Source: Planctomycetota bacterium
GTDB lineage: Bacteria > Planctomycetota > UBA1135
DNA length: 64,000 nt
Assembly (NCBI GenBank): GCA_026421205.1
Contig: JAPKBM010000003.1
Location: forward strand, 44,904-108,903
Direction of reading: 5' to 3'
The notes beneath the pieces are model-generated. The model was not told where the DNA came from and searched no databases. It saw only the letters and a program-made list of their open reading frames with translations. Position 1 is the first letter of the stretch, and every line of letters starts with the position of its first letter. Of the stretch, positions 17,589-26,684 are shown one piece after another. The position numbers and the translations under genes are program-made.

Positions 17589-20272
17589 GGTTTTTCTTTT
17601 TTAGACTCTTTCTTTTTCTCTTTAGATTCCTTTTTCTCCCGCCTCTGCAAGTAAAATGTTTCCTCTAGGGTTGAATCTGCGGTGATTTGAATGGGGATGT
17701 TTCGCAGATTCCAATTCCCCGAGTCAAGCCGCAAAGTCCAAAGGCCTGCAACTACGTTGTCAAAATGAAAGCTCCCATCTCTTTTGATGGAAGTCCAGAA
17801 GGAATCAAGCCCTTCCGAGGTGCTCGCCGGCATTAGGCGAGCATATCCTCTTGCCGGTTGATCTCCTTTTTCTGTGGCGCGCAAGGAAAAGCCACGAAAT
17901 TCTCCCGTTTGAATGGAGAAATCCACGATTTGTTCTTCACCCGGAGGCAAATCAATCTGAACGCGAGACAAGCCTTTTGGAGGTTCATTCTTGCGGCTCC
18001 CAAAGCCATGGCCTGGGTAGGAATTACTTTGAGTAAGGATTGCCCAGTATTCTCCAGACAGTACCCCAGATAATTGATACCGGCCTTGGTAGTCGGTCGT
18101 TGTGCTTCGGAACCCGCCGAGGTCGAGTCTTATGTTGTTGATGGAAAGATCTTCGTCACGAAATCCAGATTCTTCTGGAAATAAACTAATGCCAAAATTG
18201 GGGGCGGGCAATCCATTTTGAAAGACGACACCTTGAAGCGACCCTCGACCTTCAAGCATGAGCTCTAGGATGATATTTTGAGATTCACCTTCAGAAAGTT
18301 CCACCGTTTGAACTGGAGTCAAGCTTTCTTGGGAAGGAAAAGACTGGCCAAAAACGTGTTCGGTGACCGCATCCACTTCGCGAGTACGGATTTCATAGTC
18401 AGCGGGAGGGAGGTTTTGAAAGAGGAATCGACCATTTCCTTGGACGCGCACTTCTACTTCATCCATTTCCGATGCTTGGATATAAACGCGTAATCCATGA
18501 AATGCGTTGATGTTCCCGAGGACTTCTCCTTCAATGGTTGCTGGATGAAAGAGTTGGATATCCGTTTCCCATGCTATGCCGTCGGAAGTTTCGAAGTCCT
18601 CACTTTTTCCGGGTGCAGTTCCTTTGGCATATGCTTCTACACGCCAGAGTGCAGAAGGAGCTCCTTGAAAGGTGAAGCTTCCATCGGCCGACGTCCTTGT
18701 GCTTTGATAGATTTTCCCTGGAGCTTGCCATGTGATTTGACTCGTTGTTCCGTTTCCGCCGGGACGACGATAAAGTCGGCGTAAATGAACTTGCGCTGCG
18801 GTTGCGGGCGAACCATCGGGAAGGAGCACTTTCCCCGAAATTCCGCCGGCAACATCGAGATGAAGATTGATTTCATTGGGAATACGGCTGGGCCCTCGGT
18901 CCATGCGAAAGCTACTGGAAAACGTTGCGCCGTGGTCTGGGTGCCAGGCGGAAAGCCGGAAGCGAGAATCTCCTTTTCCCGTCATGATGGGAAGCAAAGA
19001 ATAAGATCCGTCTTTCGACGTTGAGACGGTTACGAGAGGTTCGGACTGTCGCGGGTCAGCCCGACGGTCTCTGGATTGCTCCAGGCTGAATAAACCAACG
19101 CTTGCATTCTCCACCGTTGTCCCGTTTGCGGAAAATACGTAGCCCTCAAGTGCGCCCAAGGGTTGAAGCTCAATATTCTGTATCTCACCCAGTTGATAGG
19201 TGTTTAAGGACTGTAAGACGACCCAATGATTTTTGGATGTCACCTGAAGCCGAGCCTTGGAAAGTTCCGCGGGATAGTCAAATTGAAAAGCACCATGCTC
19301 ATCCGTCGTTGCTTGTAAGTTCCCAGCAATGGCATCGGGTGTGTCGTTGGCGGACCACCATAAGCGGGCATGGACATCAGGAATGGCTTGCCCCTGGGCG
19401 TCATGGACTTCCCCGAAGAGAACTTCTCCTCGGCTCAATTCAAACACGAGGGCTTCGGCAGAATCAGATGCTTGAATGACTACGGGCGGCGAAGTCATTT
19501 TTAGAAACCCTGGTGCGTCAGCAGAGAAGTTAAGGCGACCGGGGGGCAAGCCGGTGAAGGTGAAGGTGCCATCGGCACTTGTTCTTGCTTCTAGGTTGGC
19601 AATAGCGGGTGTTTTATTGACAAGGCTGGTTCCGGATATTCCTTTTAAGGCCTCGCGGTACGCCAAAATTTGGGCATCAAGAAGAGGTGTTCCGTCTTCG
19701 CTGAGGACTTGCCCGCGGAGGGTCCCCGGTTTTTGAAAGGTCCAAATTCCAATGTCGTGAGATTGTCCGGGGCGAGCTGGAAGATTCGTTTTTTCTAATG
19801 CGGGGAGGGAGCCATGCTCCGCGAGGAGTAAAAAACGGAGTCCATCCTGGGGAATTTCCGGAAAATGAAAGCGACCCCGCGAATCTGTATTTGTGATCCA
19901 GGTAACTTCCGCATGTTGATTTGGCTCCATAAACCACGCATTGCCTTTCATGCCATGGGCCGTCACGGTGCATTCTCTGGCGGGGGAGCCGTCAGGTTGG
20001 TGGAGCGTTCCAAAGAATGAGGGGAAGAGCGGGAGTGAAGCGCGATACGCTTCTTCTTGTGGGTCCACAATACCGGTGATTTCCGTTCGTCCAGGATTCA
20101 GCCTAGCCACTCTTAGTTCTTCGGTCGTTCCCTTCACCGTAGCCGATGCATTTTCCTCTGCCGCATGGGTCGCGGGCCAATCCGACGCCATCTCTGAAGG
20201 ATCATCCGGGATGAGCAGGAAACTCACAGCGGCAAGGGCAAGGAAAACGAGGGTGAGGTTGCGACGGTCCAT
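17585..20272 (-). CDS. Large envelope protein with about seven carboxypeptidase-regulatory-like domains
   Basis: 895 residues: an N-terminal membrane helix (about 7-22), then serial beta-sandwich domains. Their starts are recognisable as G-x-V-x(5)-G-x-P: LRGQVLSEDGTPL, LFGEVHDAQGQAI, LEGYVFSANGTTV, ISGKVLLPDGSPA, IEGEVLGN, LQGVVFQNGLPAP. Many domains also carry DGTFTFTGLPPG or DGSYSLLPI-type final strands. The last 20 or so residues are almost only Lys, Glu and Ser (KKESKEKKKESKKEK). In other proteins such domains are structural or adhesive modules. It heads a two-gene operon with the 298-residue protein and has a -10 box 7 nt before its ATG. No enzyme domain is seen; specific function unknown. 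Confidence 0.7.
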   Translation of the reverse strand: MDRRNLTLVFLALAAVSFLLIPDDPSEMASDWPATHAAEENASATVKGTTEELRVARLNPGRTEITGIVDPQEEAYRASLPLFPSFFGTLHQPDGSPARECTVTAHGMKGNAWFMEPNQHAEVTWITNTDSRGRFHFPEIPQDGLRFLLLAEHGSLPALEKTNLPARPGQSHDIGIWTFQKPGTLRGQVLSEDGTPLLDAQILAYREALKGISGTSLVNKTPAIANLEARTSADGTFTFTGLPPGRLNFSADAPGFLKMTSPPVVIQASDSAEALVFELSRGEVLFGEVHDAQGQAIPDVHARLWWSANDTPDAIAGNLQATTDEHGAFQFDYPAELSKARLQVTSKNHWVVLQSLNTYQLGEIQNIELQPLGALEGYVFSANGTTVENASVGLFSLEQSRDRRADPRQSEPLVTVSTSKDGSYSLLPIMTGKGDSRFRLSAWHPDHGATFSSSFRMDRGPSRIPNEINLHLDVAGGISGKVLLPDGSPATAAQVHLRRLYRRPGGNGTTSQITWQAPGKIYQSTRTSADGSFTFQGAPSALWRVEAYAKGTAPGKSEDFETSDGIAWETDIQLFHPATIEGEVLGNINAFHGLRVYIQASEMDEVEVRVQGNGRFLFQNLPPADYEIRTREVDAVTEHVFGQSFPSQESLTPVQTVELSEGESQNIILELMLEGRGSLQGVVFQNGLPAPNFGISLFPEESGFRDEDLSINNIRLDLGGFRSTTTDYQGRYQLSGVLSGEYWAILTQSNSYPGHGFGSRKNEPPKGLSRVQIDLPPGEEQIVDFSIQTGEFRGFSLRATEKGDQPARGYARLMPASTSEGLDSFWTSIKRDGSFHFDNVVAGLWTLRLDSGNWNLRNIPIQITADSTLEETFYLQRREKKESKEKKKESKKEKP

Positions 20273-20279
20273 TCCCCAT

Positions 20280-20285
20280 ATGCTA
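20280..20285 (-). promoter_or_regulatory. -10 box (TAGCAT) of the envelope-protein operon
   Basis: TAGCAT ends 7 nt before the ATG at 20272. Confidence 0.5.
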
Positions 20286-20310
20286 CGGTCGAGCCAGCAA
20301 AACGCAGACG

Positions 20311-20316
20311 TAGAAT
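20311..20316 (+). promoter_or_regulatory. -10 box (TAGAAT), proS
   Basis: TAGAAT ends 9 nt before the ATG at 20326. It supports that ATG over the in-frame GTG at 20317. Confidence 0.55.
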
Positions 20317-20325
20317 GTGGGTCTT

Positions 20326-22065
20326 ATGCGTCTTACTGAGCAGTTGTTTGTGACTTTGAGAGAGGATCCGGCCGATGCCGAGGTTCGCTCCCATGCTTTG
20401 ATGGTCCGTGCGGGCTTTTTGCAAAAGTTGTCTGCTGGTATTTATATTTATGGCCCCATGCTTTGGCGTGTTTTGCGTCGTGTGGAGCAAATTGTGCGAG
20501 AGGAGCATGACCGTGTGGGTTATCAGGAACTCTTGATGCCTGCTCTTCAGCCCAGAGAGCTTTGGGAAGAGTCCGGCCGATGGGACCGCTACGTTCAAGA
20601 TGGAATCCTCTTCCATTTCGCAGATCGAAAAGGGTCGGAGGTTTGCTTGGGCCCAACGCATGAAGAGGTCATTACGACGTATGTGAAGCGAATGATTCAG
20701 TCTTACAAACAATTGCCAGTGATGCTGTATCAAATCCAGACGAAGTTCCGTGATGAAATTCGTCCACGATTTGGGCTGATGCGCGGGAAAGAGTTCATTA
20801 TGAAGGATGCTTATTCTTTTGACGTATCTGCCGATGACATGAAGGCCAGCTATGAAAAAATGCATAAGGTGTACTGCAATGTTTTCACCCGATGCGGTTT
20901 GCGGTTTACGCCGGTAGAAGCGGACTCCGGTGCTATCGGTGGCGCGGGTTCAGAAGAATTCATGGTAGATGCGGAGACCGGGGAAGATGCCATTGCGGTT
21001 TGTCACAAAACGGGTTATGCGGCGAACATAGAAAAAGCGGTCTCTCAGATTCCTGCGCCGGATGCTGCGGGTGATGCTGTGGAAATGCACAAAGAACCCA
21101 CACCAGGGGCCAAGTCCTGCGAAGAATTATTGGCGCTATTTCCGAATTTACCGAAAACGCGTTTACTAAAAACCGTTCTTTACTCCGCAACGTATGAAGA
21201 GCGTGAGGAAACGGTTGCGGTCATGTGTCGCGGGGACAGAGAGGTGAACGAAATTAAATTGCTCAATCATCTCCAAGCCCATTCGCTGGAATTGGCGGAT
21301 GAAGAAACGGTGCGTTCGGCCACGGGCGCAGAACTGGGTTTTGCCGGCCCCCTGAATTTGGCCGACGGGGTTCGCTTGCTTGCGGATCAATCCGTTTCTG
21401 GCGTTGAAGGTTTCTTGTGTGGGGCCAATGAGACGGATGCTCATTATTTAGACGTTTGGTTTGGCAGAGATTTAGAACAGCCGGAAACGGCGGACTTTGG
21501 TGTTGTACAAGAGGGCGACCAAACAGGGGATGGAAAAGGTGTTATAAAAATTACTCGTGGTATTGAGGTCGGCCATATTTTCCAGTTGGGCACAAAATAT
21601 TCCGAAGCCATGGACGCTACCTTTGCGGATAAATCCCAAAAAGTGAAGCCACTTTGGATGGGTTGTTATGGGATTGGAGTTAGCCGCGTGGCTGCTGCTG
21701 CCATTGAGCAAAATCATGATGAAAATGGCATGATTTGGCCACTCTCCATTGCGCCGTACGCGGTGCATTTAGTACAGATGAAAGCGGGGCAAGAAGAGCA
21801 AGATGTGCTTTCTCAAGAAATTCACGACACTTTGCAGGCACAAGGGGTGGATGTTCTTTGGGATGACCGACCTAAGGTCGGTCCGGGTGCAAAGTTTAAG
21901 GATGCTGATCTTGTCGGCATTCCACTTCGCGTGGTGGTCGGCCGTGATGCCGGAGATCGGAGAGTCGAATTCGGGTGTCGGGATGGAGAAGGCAGAGAGA
22001 CCCTGGGAGTAGAGGACGTTCTTTCTCAAATCCTCCACGCTTGTCAGGAGGCTGGCCGTGCTTAA
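20326..22065 (+). CDS. proS: Prolyl-tRNA synthetase (bacterial type)
   Basis: A 579-residue class II synthetase that charges tRNA-Pro. Motif 1/2 regions read PMLWRVLRRVEQIVREEH and CLGPTHEEVITTYVK, with FRDEIRPRFGLMRGKEFIMKDAYSF next. Motif 3 is GCYGIGVSRVAAAAIEQ. Between motifs 2 and 3 lies the editing (INS) domain, and the C-terminal anticodon-binding domain is present (VDVLWDDRPKVGPGAKF). Length is usual for the E. coli-like form. The ATG at 20326 is preferred to a GTG 9 nt upstream because the conserved N-terminus starts MRLTEQLFVT. A small secreted-protein gene overlaps its 3' end. Confidence 0.97.
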   Translation: MRLTEQLFVTLREDPADAEVRSHALMVRAGFLQKLSAGIYIYGPMLWRVLRRVEQIVREEHDRVGYQELLMPALQPRELWEESGRWDRYVQDGILFHFADRKGSEVCLGPTHEEVITTYVKRMIQSYKQLPVMLYQIQTKFRDEIRPRFGLMRGKEFIMKDAYSFDVSADDMKASYEKMHKVYCNVFTRCGLRFTPVEADSGAIGGAGSEEFMVDAETGEDAIAVCHKTGYAANIEKAVSQIPAPDAAGDAVEMHKEPTPGAKSCEELLALFPNLPKTRLLKTVLYSATYEEREETVAVMCRGDREVNEIKLLNHLQAHSLELADEETVRSATGAELGFAGPLNLADGVRLLADQSVSGVEGFLCGANETDAHYLDVWFGRDLEQPETADFGVVQEGDQTGDGKGVIKITRGIEVGHIFQLGTKYSEAMDATFADKSQKVKPLWMGCYGIGVSRVAAAAIEQNHDENGMIWPLSIAPYAVHLVQMKAGQEEQDVLSQEIHDTLQAQGVDVLWDDRPKVGPGAKFKDADLVGIPLRVVVGRDAGDRRVEFGCRDGEGRETLGVEDVLSQILHACQEAGRA

Positions 22066-22513
22066 AATATTTTTCCTTCTTCTGAGTGCTTCGACTATCT
22101 TTTTCGTGGTTGGCACATCTTCTTCGGAGCCGAGGCCCTCTGTAGAGCCTAATCCCTCTTTAGGCCTGAGCCCATGGGAACGCCTCGATGGTCCATTGAC
22201 CGCCGAAGTGGTGGTGGATTGGACAAAGGGCTGGGAGTATGTTGGAAAAACCATCTCTGTGGAGGGCACGATTGTGGATAGCCATAACTCCGGAAAAGCA
22301 TGTTTCTTGAATTTCACTCCTTATGACCGCACTGATGCTGCCGCAGAACAGAAAATATTTCTGGTGATTTTGGGGCACTCATTTTGTGATTTCCCGGATA
22401 GCCCAGAAAAGACCTACCTTGGAAAGAGTATTCGCGCCACTGGCAAAGTTAAGGTTCATGAGGGCCGTCCCGAAATTGTCTTAAGGAGCCCCCAGCAGAT
22501 CGAGTTTCGGTAG
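22058..22513 (+). CDS. Secreted small protein, OB-fold-like
   Basis: 151 residues beginning at a GTG that overlaps the proS stop by 8 nt. An N-terminal hydrophobic signal (about 2-20) is followed by a Pro/Ser linker and a beta-barrel-like domain: YVGKTISVEGTIVDSHNSGK, FLVILGHSF, YLGKSIRATGKVKVHEGRPE, IVLRSPQQIEF. This pattern of strands is that of OB-fold domains often found in small exported proteins, where G-K-x-I-x-V-x-G-x-I starts the barrel. No active site is visible. It may be translated only by coupling to proS. Confidence 0.55.
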   Translation: MLKIFFLLLSASTIFFVVGTSSSEPRPSVEPNPSLGLSPWERLDGPLTAEVVVDWTKGWEYVGKTISVEGTIVDSHNSGKACFLNFTPYDRTDAAAEQKIFLVILGHSFCDFPDSPEKTYLGKSIRATGKVKVHEGRPEIVLRSPQQIEFR

Positions 22514-22548
22514 TGGCTATTATTTTTCTTTGACCATTTTTGTGCTCT

Positions 22549-22554
22549 TATAAT
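22549..22554 (+). promoter_or_regulatory. -10 box (TATAAT) of the EEP-hydrolase gene
   Basis: A consensus TATAAT ends 8 nt before the ATG at 22563. A TTGACC lies 13 nt upstream, too close to be a standard -35. Confidence 0.6.
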
Positions 22555-22562
22555 CCTTACCC

Positions 22563-23462
22563 ATGAAGCTCTTCATCCTCACCACTTTCGCAGTTGTTTT
22601 CCCTCTGTTCTCAGACGCTCCGCAGGATTCCAAGACCACTCCACCAGCCTTGAATTCTTCAATTATCGTGGCCAGTTGGAATTTGGAAAACTTTTTTGAC
22701 ACCTTTGACGACCCCTATCGTAGAGATCAAATTACCAAACCAGCTTTTATTGCAGAAGCTCGGAAAAAGAGGATTGCGGATGGAATTCTTGCTTTAAACG
22801 CAGACGTTCTTTGTTTGCAGGAGATAGAAAATCGATTTTCTTTGGAACTTTTTGTCGAAGAATATTTACCCAATTCTGGCTATGAAGTCGTTCTCATTGA
22901 GGGCAATGACACGCGCGGAATTGATGTGGCCTTGTTGTCTCGATTTCCTCTTGGGGCAGTAACCAGTTATCGGCATTTGAAGTTTGAGGATGCCCAAGGA
23001 AACCCGCAGCATTTCCAAAGAGATCTTTTGCGTGTTCGCGTAGAAGGTGCGCTCCAAGCAGATATTTTCGTAGTGCATTTGAAGTCTCAGCATGGAGGCG
23101 CCCGCTCCGACGGCATCCGAGAAGCGGAAGCCGCAGCAATCGCGACGGTCATGGAAACAGAGATGAAGAAGAACCCGCAATGGAGAGCAATCTTGGCAGG
23201 GGACTTTAATGAAATCCCCGAAGAAAAAACCATGCAGCTTCTTTACGGAATTGGACTGACTGACCCCATGAAAGGGACCAAGGACTACACCTATAATAAA
23301 GAGCCTTACCTCTCAAGAATTGACTACGCCTTGGTAACACCAGCTTTGAGTGGTCTTGTGCAAAGTGCGAAAATCAGGAGTCAGCTGGCAAAGGTGGACT
23401 TGTCCTGTACCTCAGATCACTATCCTTTGGTGTTGGAATTAAGCTCCATGGGCAATCACTAA
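22563..23462 (+). CDS. Exported endonuclease/exonuclease/phosphatase-family hydrolase
   Basis: 299 residues with a probable signal peptide (about 1-19). The metal-dependent EEP fold is shown by ASWNLENFFDTFDD (Asn), LCLQEIENR (catalytic Glu), HLKSQHGGARS, LAGDFNEIPEE (Asp/Asn), RIDYALVT and a final SDHYPLV (His). All expected residues are present. Family members cleave nucleic acid or phosphoester substrates; the exported location suggests extracellular DNA or phosphate scavenging, which is inference. Its stop overlaps the stop of the convergent LON-domain gene by 4 nt. Confidence 0.85.
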   Translation: MKLFILTTFAVVFPLFSDAPQDSKTTPPALNSSIIVASWNLENFFDTFDDPYRRDQITKPAFIAEARKKRIADGILALNADVLCLQEIENRFSLELFVEEYLPNSGYEVVLIEGNDTRGIDVALLSRFPLGAVTSYRHLKFEDAQGNPQHFQRDLLRVRVEGALQADIFVVHLKSQHGGARSDGIREAEAAAIATVMETEMKKNPQWRAILAGDFNEIPEEKTMQLLYGIGLTDPMKGTKDYTYNKEPYLSRIDYALVTPALSGLVQSAKIRSQLAKVDLSCTSDHYPLVLELSSMGNH

Positions 23463-24097
23463 TTCCAGCGACTATCCCCGCCTTCGGGAATTTCTCCAAA
23501 GCTTTTCTTCGAGAAGCTTTCTTGTTGCGTTGCTCTGAGTACGGCGTGACCTCTTTCTAAGACGTCAGGGTTTTTGAATAGCTCGTATTTGTCTTTCATG
23601 GAGAGATTCATCGCAACGATTAAAATATCTGCGAGATAGCCTGCCTGCAGATTTTTTGAAATGATGGTCGTCTCATCAGAAAAATCTTGAAGTGAATTCC
23701 GAAGGGCCCTCCGCAAGAGTGCATCTTCTTCAGGGTCTATCGCGGGGATTTCATGAATGGCTTCAAAGGCCACAGAGCGGTACGGCATTGCAAAAGGCTC
23801 TTCCTGAAAGGAAGCCCGTGTTACGCCCTGGACCAAAAGGTTGTAGTTGCCATCGGTATCTTCATTCCATTGCAGGATTTTCCCCACTCCACCGATGGCA
23901 TGGATGGGGGGGGTATTGAAATAATCCAAATCCCAACCATCTTCGAGGACGCCCATTGCGAGGAGGTCCTCTCCATTTTCTTGGAGATCCTTCACTAGCT
24001 GAAGGTAGCGCGGTTCAAAGACATGTAAAGGCAAAATAGCCTTCGGGTAGAGAAGGACGTTTGGGAGTGGAAAAAGTGGGAGAAGACCAGAGTTCAT
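23459..24097 (-). CDS. LON peptidase N-terminal-domain (substrate-binding) protein
   Basis: 212 residues with only the Lon substrate-binding domain: LPLFPLPNVLLYPKAILPLHVFEPRYLQLV at about 5-35, then HAIGGVGKILQWNEDTDGNYNLLVQGVTR. There is no ATPase or protease domain, as is usual for stand-alone proteins of this kind. Cytoplasmic; thought to bind unfolded peptides, but no activity is established. It overlaps the mqnA stop by ATGA, so it is the last gene of mqnE-mqnA-LON. Confidence 0.85.
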   Translation of the reverse strand: MNSGLLPLFPLPNVLLYPKAILPLHVFEPRYLQLVKDLQENGEDLLAMGVLEDGWDLDYFNTPPIHAIGGVGKILQWNEDTDGNYNLLVQGVTRASFQEEPFAMPYRSVAFEAIHEIPAIDPEEDALLRRALRNSLQDFSDETTIISKNLQAGYLADILIVAMNLSMKDKYELFKNPDVLERGHAVLRATQQESFSKKSFGEIPEGGDSRWN

Positions 24098-24852
24098 GAA
24101 ACCGGAAGGGCGAGGCGAGATTCAAATTCCGCCAGAGCGTGGCGCACCTGTTCTGCGGGCAACCTATATTGCATGTCTTCGAACAGGTAACGACGCAGGA
24201 AGGATTCCTTTAAAGGCAGGGTGTTTTTGCCTTTTTGGACGAAAAATTCTCGATGGGATAGGCCGACATCCGCAGCTTCTTGAAGAAGAGGTGCTACCGA
24301 ATCCATGGAAAAGCCTACGCGTGAAATCCAACCCGCAAACACAAAAGGAAGACGGGTCAATTCAGTCCAAGTTTCACCAAGATCCACAACTTTCCAGTCA
24401 GATAATTCTGAAAAAACGCGTAACGCCGGGTCTCCAATCCGTTGCACCGCATCCACCCCTTCTGGGAAAGGGCCTGGAGGGGCTTCTTGATAACTCGGCG
24501 AGGCGCCAAAGGCATCTCGCATCAAAAGTCGGGTCAAGCCTTGGCCTGTTTTGGAATGGGCATCGAGAGCGACCGTTTTGACTTCGGAAGGGTGTTGAAT
24601 TCCCGGCCTCAAGAAAAGGAGGACGGACCGGACTGGCCCGTGGGAAGCAATGACGGGGCCGTCGGCCCAAAAAGTAAGAGTCTCTTCAAAGGCGAGGACC
24701 GAGGATGCGAGGGCCACGTCTAAAGTTCCCGCGTGAAGGGCGTCGGCAAGCTCCGATGGAGGCGCCACGGTGAGGGTTACCTTTGGATTTTGGCTCAGTC
24801 CTTCCGTCAATGGCTGTGCAACTAAATAGGGAACAGTGCCGATGCGGATCAT
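24094..24852 (-). CDS. mqnA: Chorismate dehydratase (futalosine menaquinone pathway)
   Basis: 252 residues from the ATG at 24852, which overlaps the mqnE stop as TGATG (an in-frame TTG precedes it by one codon). MqnA converts chorismate to 3-enolpyruvylbenzoate, the first step of futalosine-type menaquinone synthesis. The N-terminus IRIGTVPYLVAQPL and the solute-binding-protein-like pattern (DVALASSVLAF, DAHSKTGQGLTRLL) are those of the family. It is followed by the LON-domain gene. Together with mqnE and mqnC it shows that this organism does not depend on the classical Men route. Confidence 0.92.
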   Translation of the reverse strand: MIRIGTVPYLVAQPLTEGLSQNPKVTLTVAPPSELADALHAGTLDVALASSVLAFEETLTFWADGPVIASHGPVRSVLLFLRPGIQHPSEVKTVALDAHSKTGQGLTRLLMRDAFGASPSYQEAPPGPFPEGVDAVQRIGDPALRVFSELSDWKVVDLGETWTELTRLPFVFAGWISRVGFSMDSVAPLLQEAADVGLSHREFFVQKGKNTLPLKESFLRRYLFEDMQYRLPAEQVRHALAEFESRLALPVS

Positions 24853-25967
24853 CAATGCGCTTGAAGCGTGCGGTAGAGCGTATCTCTTTCTGCGGGGCGT
24901 CGGCCAACTTCTTGGATGAGTTGGAGGATGCGCGCTCGATCCAAATTTTCTGGCGTGGAAGCGCCGGCATCGTGATAAACTTTTTCTTGCGAAACTGTTC
25001 CATCTAAATCATTTGCCCCAAAGGACAAGGCCAACTGTGCCACCGGCAAGCCCATCATGATCCAATACGCTTTGATATTAGGAATGTTGTCTAAAAAGAG
25101 CCGGCCGATGGCAATGGAGCGCAAGCGTTCGGTGGGGCCGGGGAACGGAAGGTGAGAAAGTTCTGGCGTGTTCTTTGGGTGAAAGGCAAGAGGAATGTAC
25201 GTTTGAAATCCATTCGTCTTGTCTTGGAGCTTTCGCAGTTCTGCTAAATGCTCCATGCGCTCCTCCAAAGTTTCTATCATTCCGTACAGCATGGTGCAGT
25301 TTGTTCGGAACCCGTGTTGATGGATGGCTTCGGCTAACTCAAGCCATCGTGCCGCACCCATTTTTTTAGGGTAAATCTTTTGGCGAACACGCTCGCTGAA
25401 AATCTCTGCACCACCGCCGGGCATGGAATCCAATCCGGCTTCCTTGAGATCTTCCAAGACTTCACTGATGGGCTTTTTGGCCAACCGAATAATTTCGTCC
25501 ACTTCAACCATGGTGTAGGCTTTGACGTGAATATCCGGCCGCCCACGCTTTGCTGCGCGGAGGATATCCAGAAAGTACTCATAGCCAAGTGCCGGCCAAA
25601 CTCCTCCGACCATATGGACTTCGGTCGCTTCAGGGTTCGTGTCTTTCAGTTCTTGCTCGACTTCATCAGGCGAAAGGCAATAGGCGCCATCATCTCCAGG
25701 CCGGCGTTGAAATGCGCAGAATCCGCAAAAACGGTTGCACCAGTTGGTGTAGTTCACGTGCGTATTCACGTTGTAATAGGCAACATTCCCGTGCATCCGT
25801 TCACAAACTTCGTTTGCTAGGACGCCCAAAAGGGAAAGGTCTTCGGTTTGATACATGGCGAGCCCGTCGGCATTCGTCAAACGCTCTTGCTGGCGTACCT
25901 TAGTTGGAATTCCCGCTAAGCCGGCTTGGGCTGCACGTTTCTCAAGGGCGCGAAGGGGGAGGAGCAT
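24852..25967 (-). CDS. mqnE: Aminodeoxyfutalosine synthase (radical SAM)
   Basis: About 371 residues. MqnE joins 3-enolpyruvylbenzoate to SAM to give aminodeoxyfutalosine. The radical SAM cluster is C-x3-C-x2-C in NRFCGFC within HVNYTNWCNRFCGFCAF. The family segments EVHMVGGVWPALGYEYF and SMPGGGAEIFSERVR are present. I chose the ATG at 25967, not the in-frame one at 26027. The later one has TAAACT 7 nt before it and an AGGTGG in between, and it removes an overlap with the divergent gene at 26007. First gene of mqnE-mqnA-LON. Confidence 0.93.
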   Translation of the reverse strand: MLLPLRALEKRAAQAGLAGIPTKVRQQERLTNADGLAMYQTEDLSLLGVLANEVCERMHGNVAYYNVNTHVNYTNWCNRFCGFCAFQRRPGDDGAYCLSPDEVEQELKDTNPEATEVHMVGGVWPALGYEYFLDILRAAKRGRPDIHVKAYTMVEVDEIIRLAKKPISEVLEDLKEAGLDSMPGGGAEIFSERVRQKIYPKKMGAARWLELAEAIHQHGFRTNCTMLYGMIETLEERMEHLAELRKLQDKTNGFQTYIPLAFHPKNTPELSHLPFPGPTERLRSIAIGRLFLDNIPNIKAYWIMMGLPVAQLALSFGANDLDGTVSQEKVYHDAGASTPENLDRARILQLIQEVGRRPAERDTLYRTLQAH

Positions 25968-25974
25968 TCCACCT

Positions 25975-25980
25975 AGTTTA
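25975..25980 (-). promoter_or_regulatory. -10 box (TAAACT), mqnE operon
   Basis: TAAACT ends 7 nt before the mqnE ATG at 25967 and decides that start. Confidence 0.55.
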
Positions 25981-25991
25981 GCCAAGCGGGG

Positions 25992-25997
25992 TAGAAT
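25992..25997 (+). promoter_or_regulatory. -10 box (TAGAAT) of the EIIA-ClC operon
   Basis: TAGAAT ends 9 nt before the ATG at 26007. It lies 12 bp from the divergent mqnE box. Confidence 0.55.
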
Positions 25998-26006
25998 CCT
26001 TCGCCG

Positions 26007-26684
26007 ATGCCACTTGACCTCCTCCATGCAGCCAAAATTTTGGGCGTGTCTTCCGATACCGTCCGGCGGTGGGCTCGGCAGGGCCGGCTAGGGTCTCGTC
26101 GGCAGGGCGGAGAGTACCGTTTTGAAGAGGTGGAATTGCGGGAATGGGCGGCTTCACGGGGTATGAAAACCAAGGGTCCGCATCCATCAGCATGGCCGAC
26201 GGATTCCATAAATCAGGACCAGCCTTTGGTGTCAGCCTTTTCGCGTGGCGGTGTGGTGACCTTAACCGATGCCAGAAGCCAGGAAGAAGTCTTTGAGCAA
26301 TGGCTCGGAAAGATTGACATGGAGGGTGAAGGAGATTCATCACTCTTGTTGGAAGACTTATGTGCTAGGGAGAAATTGTCATCCACAGGGCTTGGAAATG
26401 GCATTGCCATTCCTCATCCAAGGACTCCAAATCCACAGTATTCAACGAAGCCCACCATTTTTTTGGCGCAGGTCTCCCCGGAAGTTCCTTGGAATTCCTT
26501 GGATGGGATAGGAGTGCACAGTTTGTTTTTGTTGTTAAACCCGACGCCCAAAGAGCATTTGCGGATATTGTCTCGTGTTGCCTTTATTCTTCGGGACGCG
26601 CATTTTCAACGACTCTTGACTTCCAAGGCTTCGCATAAAGAACTTATGGAAGCCTTGGCTTCTCTCGACCCCACGGCGACCTAA
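26007..26684 (+). CDS. HTH-PTS EIIA (fructose/nitrogen type) fusion regulator
   Basis: 225 residues. Residues about 1-50 are an excisionase-type helix-turn-helix (LLHAAKILGVSSDTVRRWAR, GGEYRFEEVELREWA). Residues about 80-222 are a PTS EIIA type 2 domain with the phosphorylatable histidine in GNGIAIPHPR. The stop shares one base with the clcA start (TAATG), so the two are tightly coupled. No sugar EIIB/EIIC is nearby, so this looks like a phosphorylation-responsive regulator rather than a transport component. Control of the ClC channel is inference from the coupling. Confidence 0.85.
   Translation: MPLDLLHAAKILGVSSDTVRRWARQGRLGSRRQGGEYRFEEVELREWAASRGMKTKGPHPSAWPTDSINQDQPLVSAFSRGGVVTLTDARSQEEVFEQWLGKIDMEGEGDSSLLLEDLCAREKLSSTGLGNGIAIPHPRTPNPQYSTKPTIFLAQVSPEVPWNSLDGIGVHSLFLLLNPTPKEHLRILSRVAFILRDAHFQRLLTSKASHKELMEALASLDPTAT

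Noticed and set aside
22530..22535. TTGACC as the -35 of the EEP-hydrolase promoter
   Set aside because: Only 13 nt separate it from TATAAT, too short for a normal sigma-70 spacer.
25968..26027. Longer MqnE starting at 26027
   Set aside because: It would overlap the start of the divergent EIIA gene and lacks a promoter box; the later ATG has TAAACT 7 nt away.
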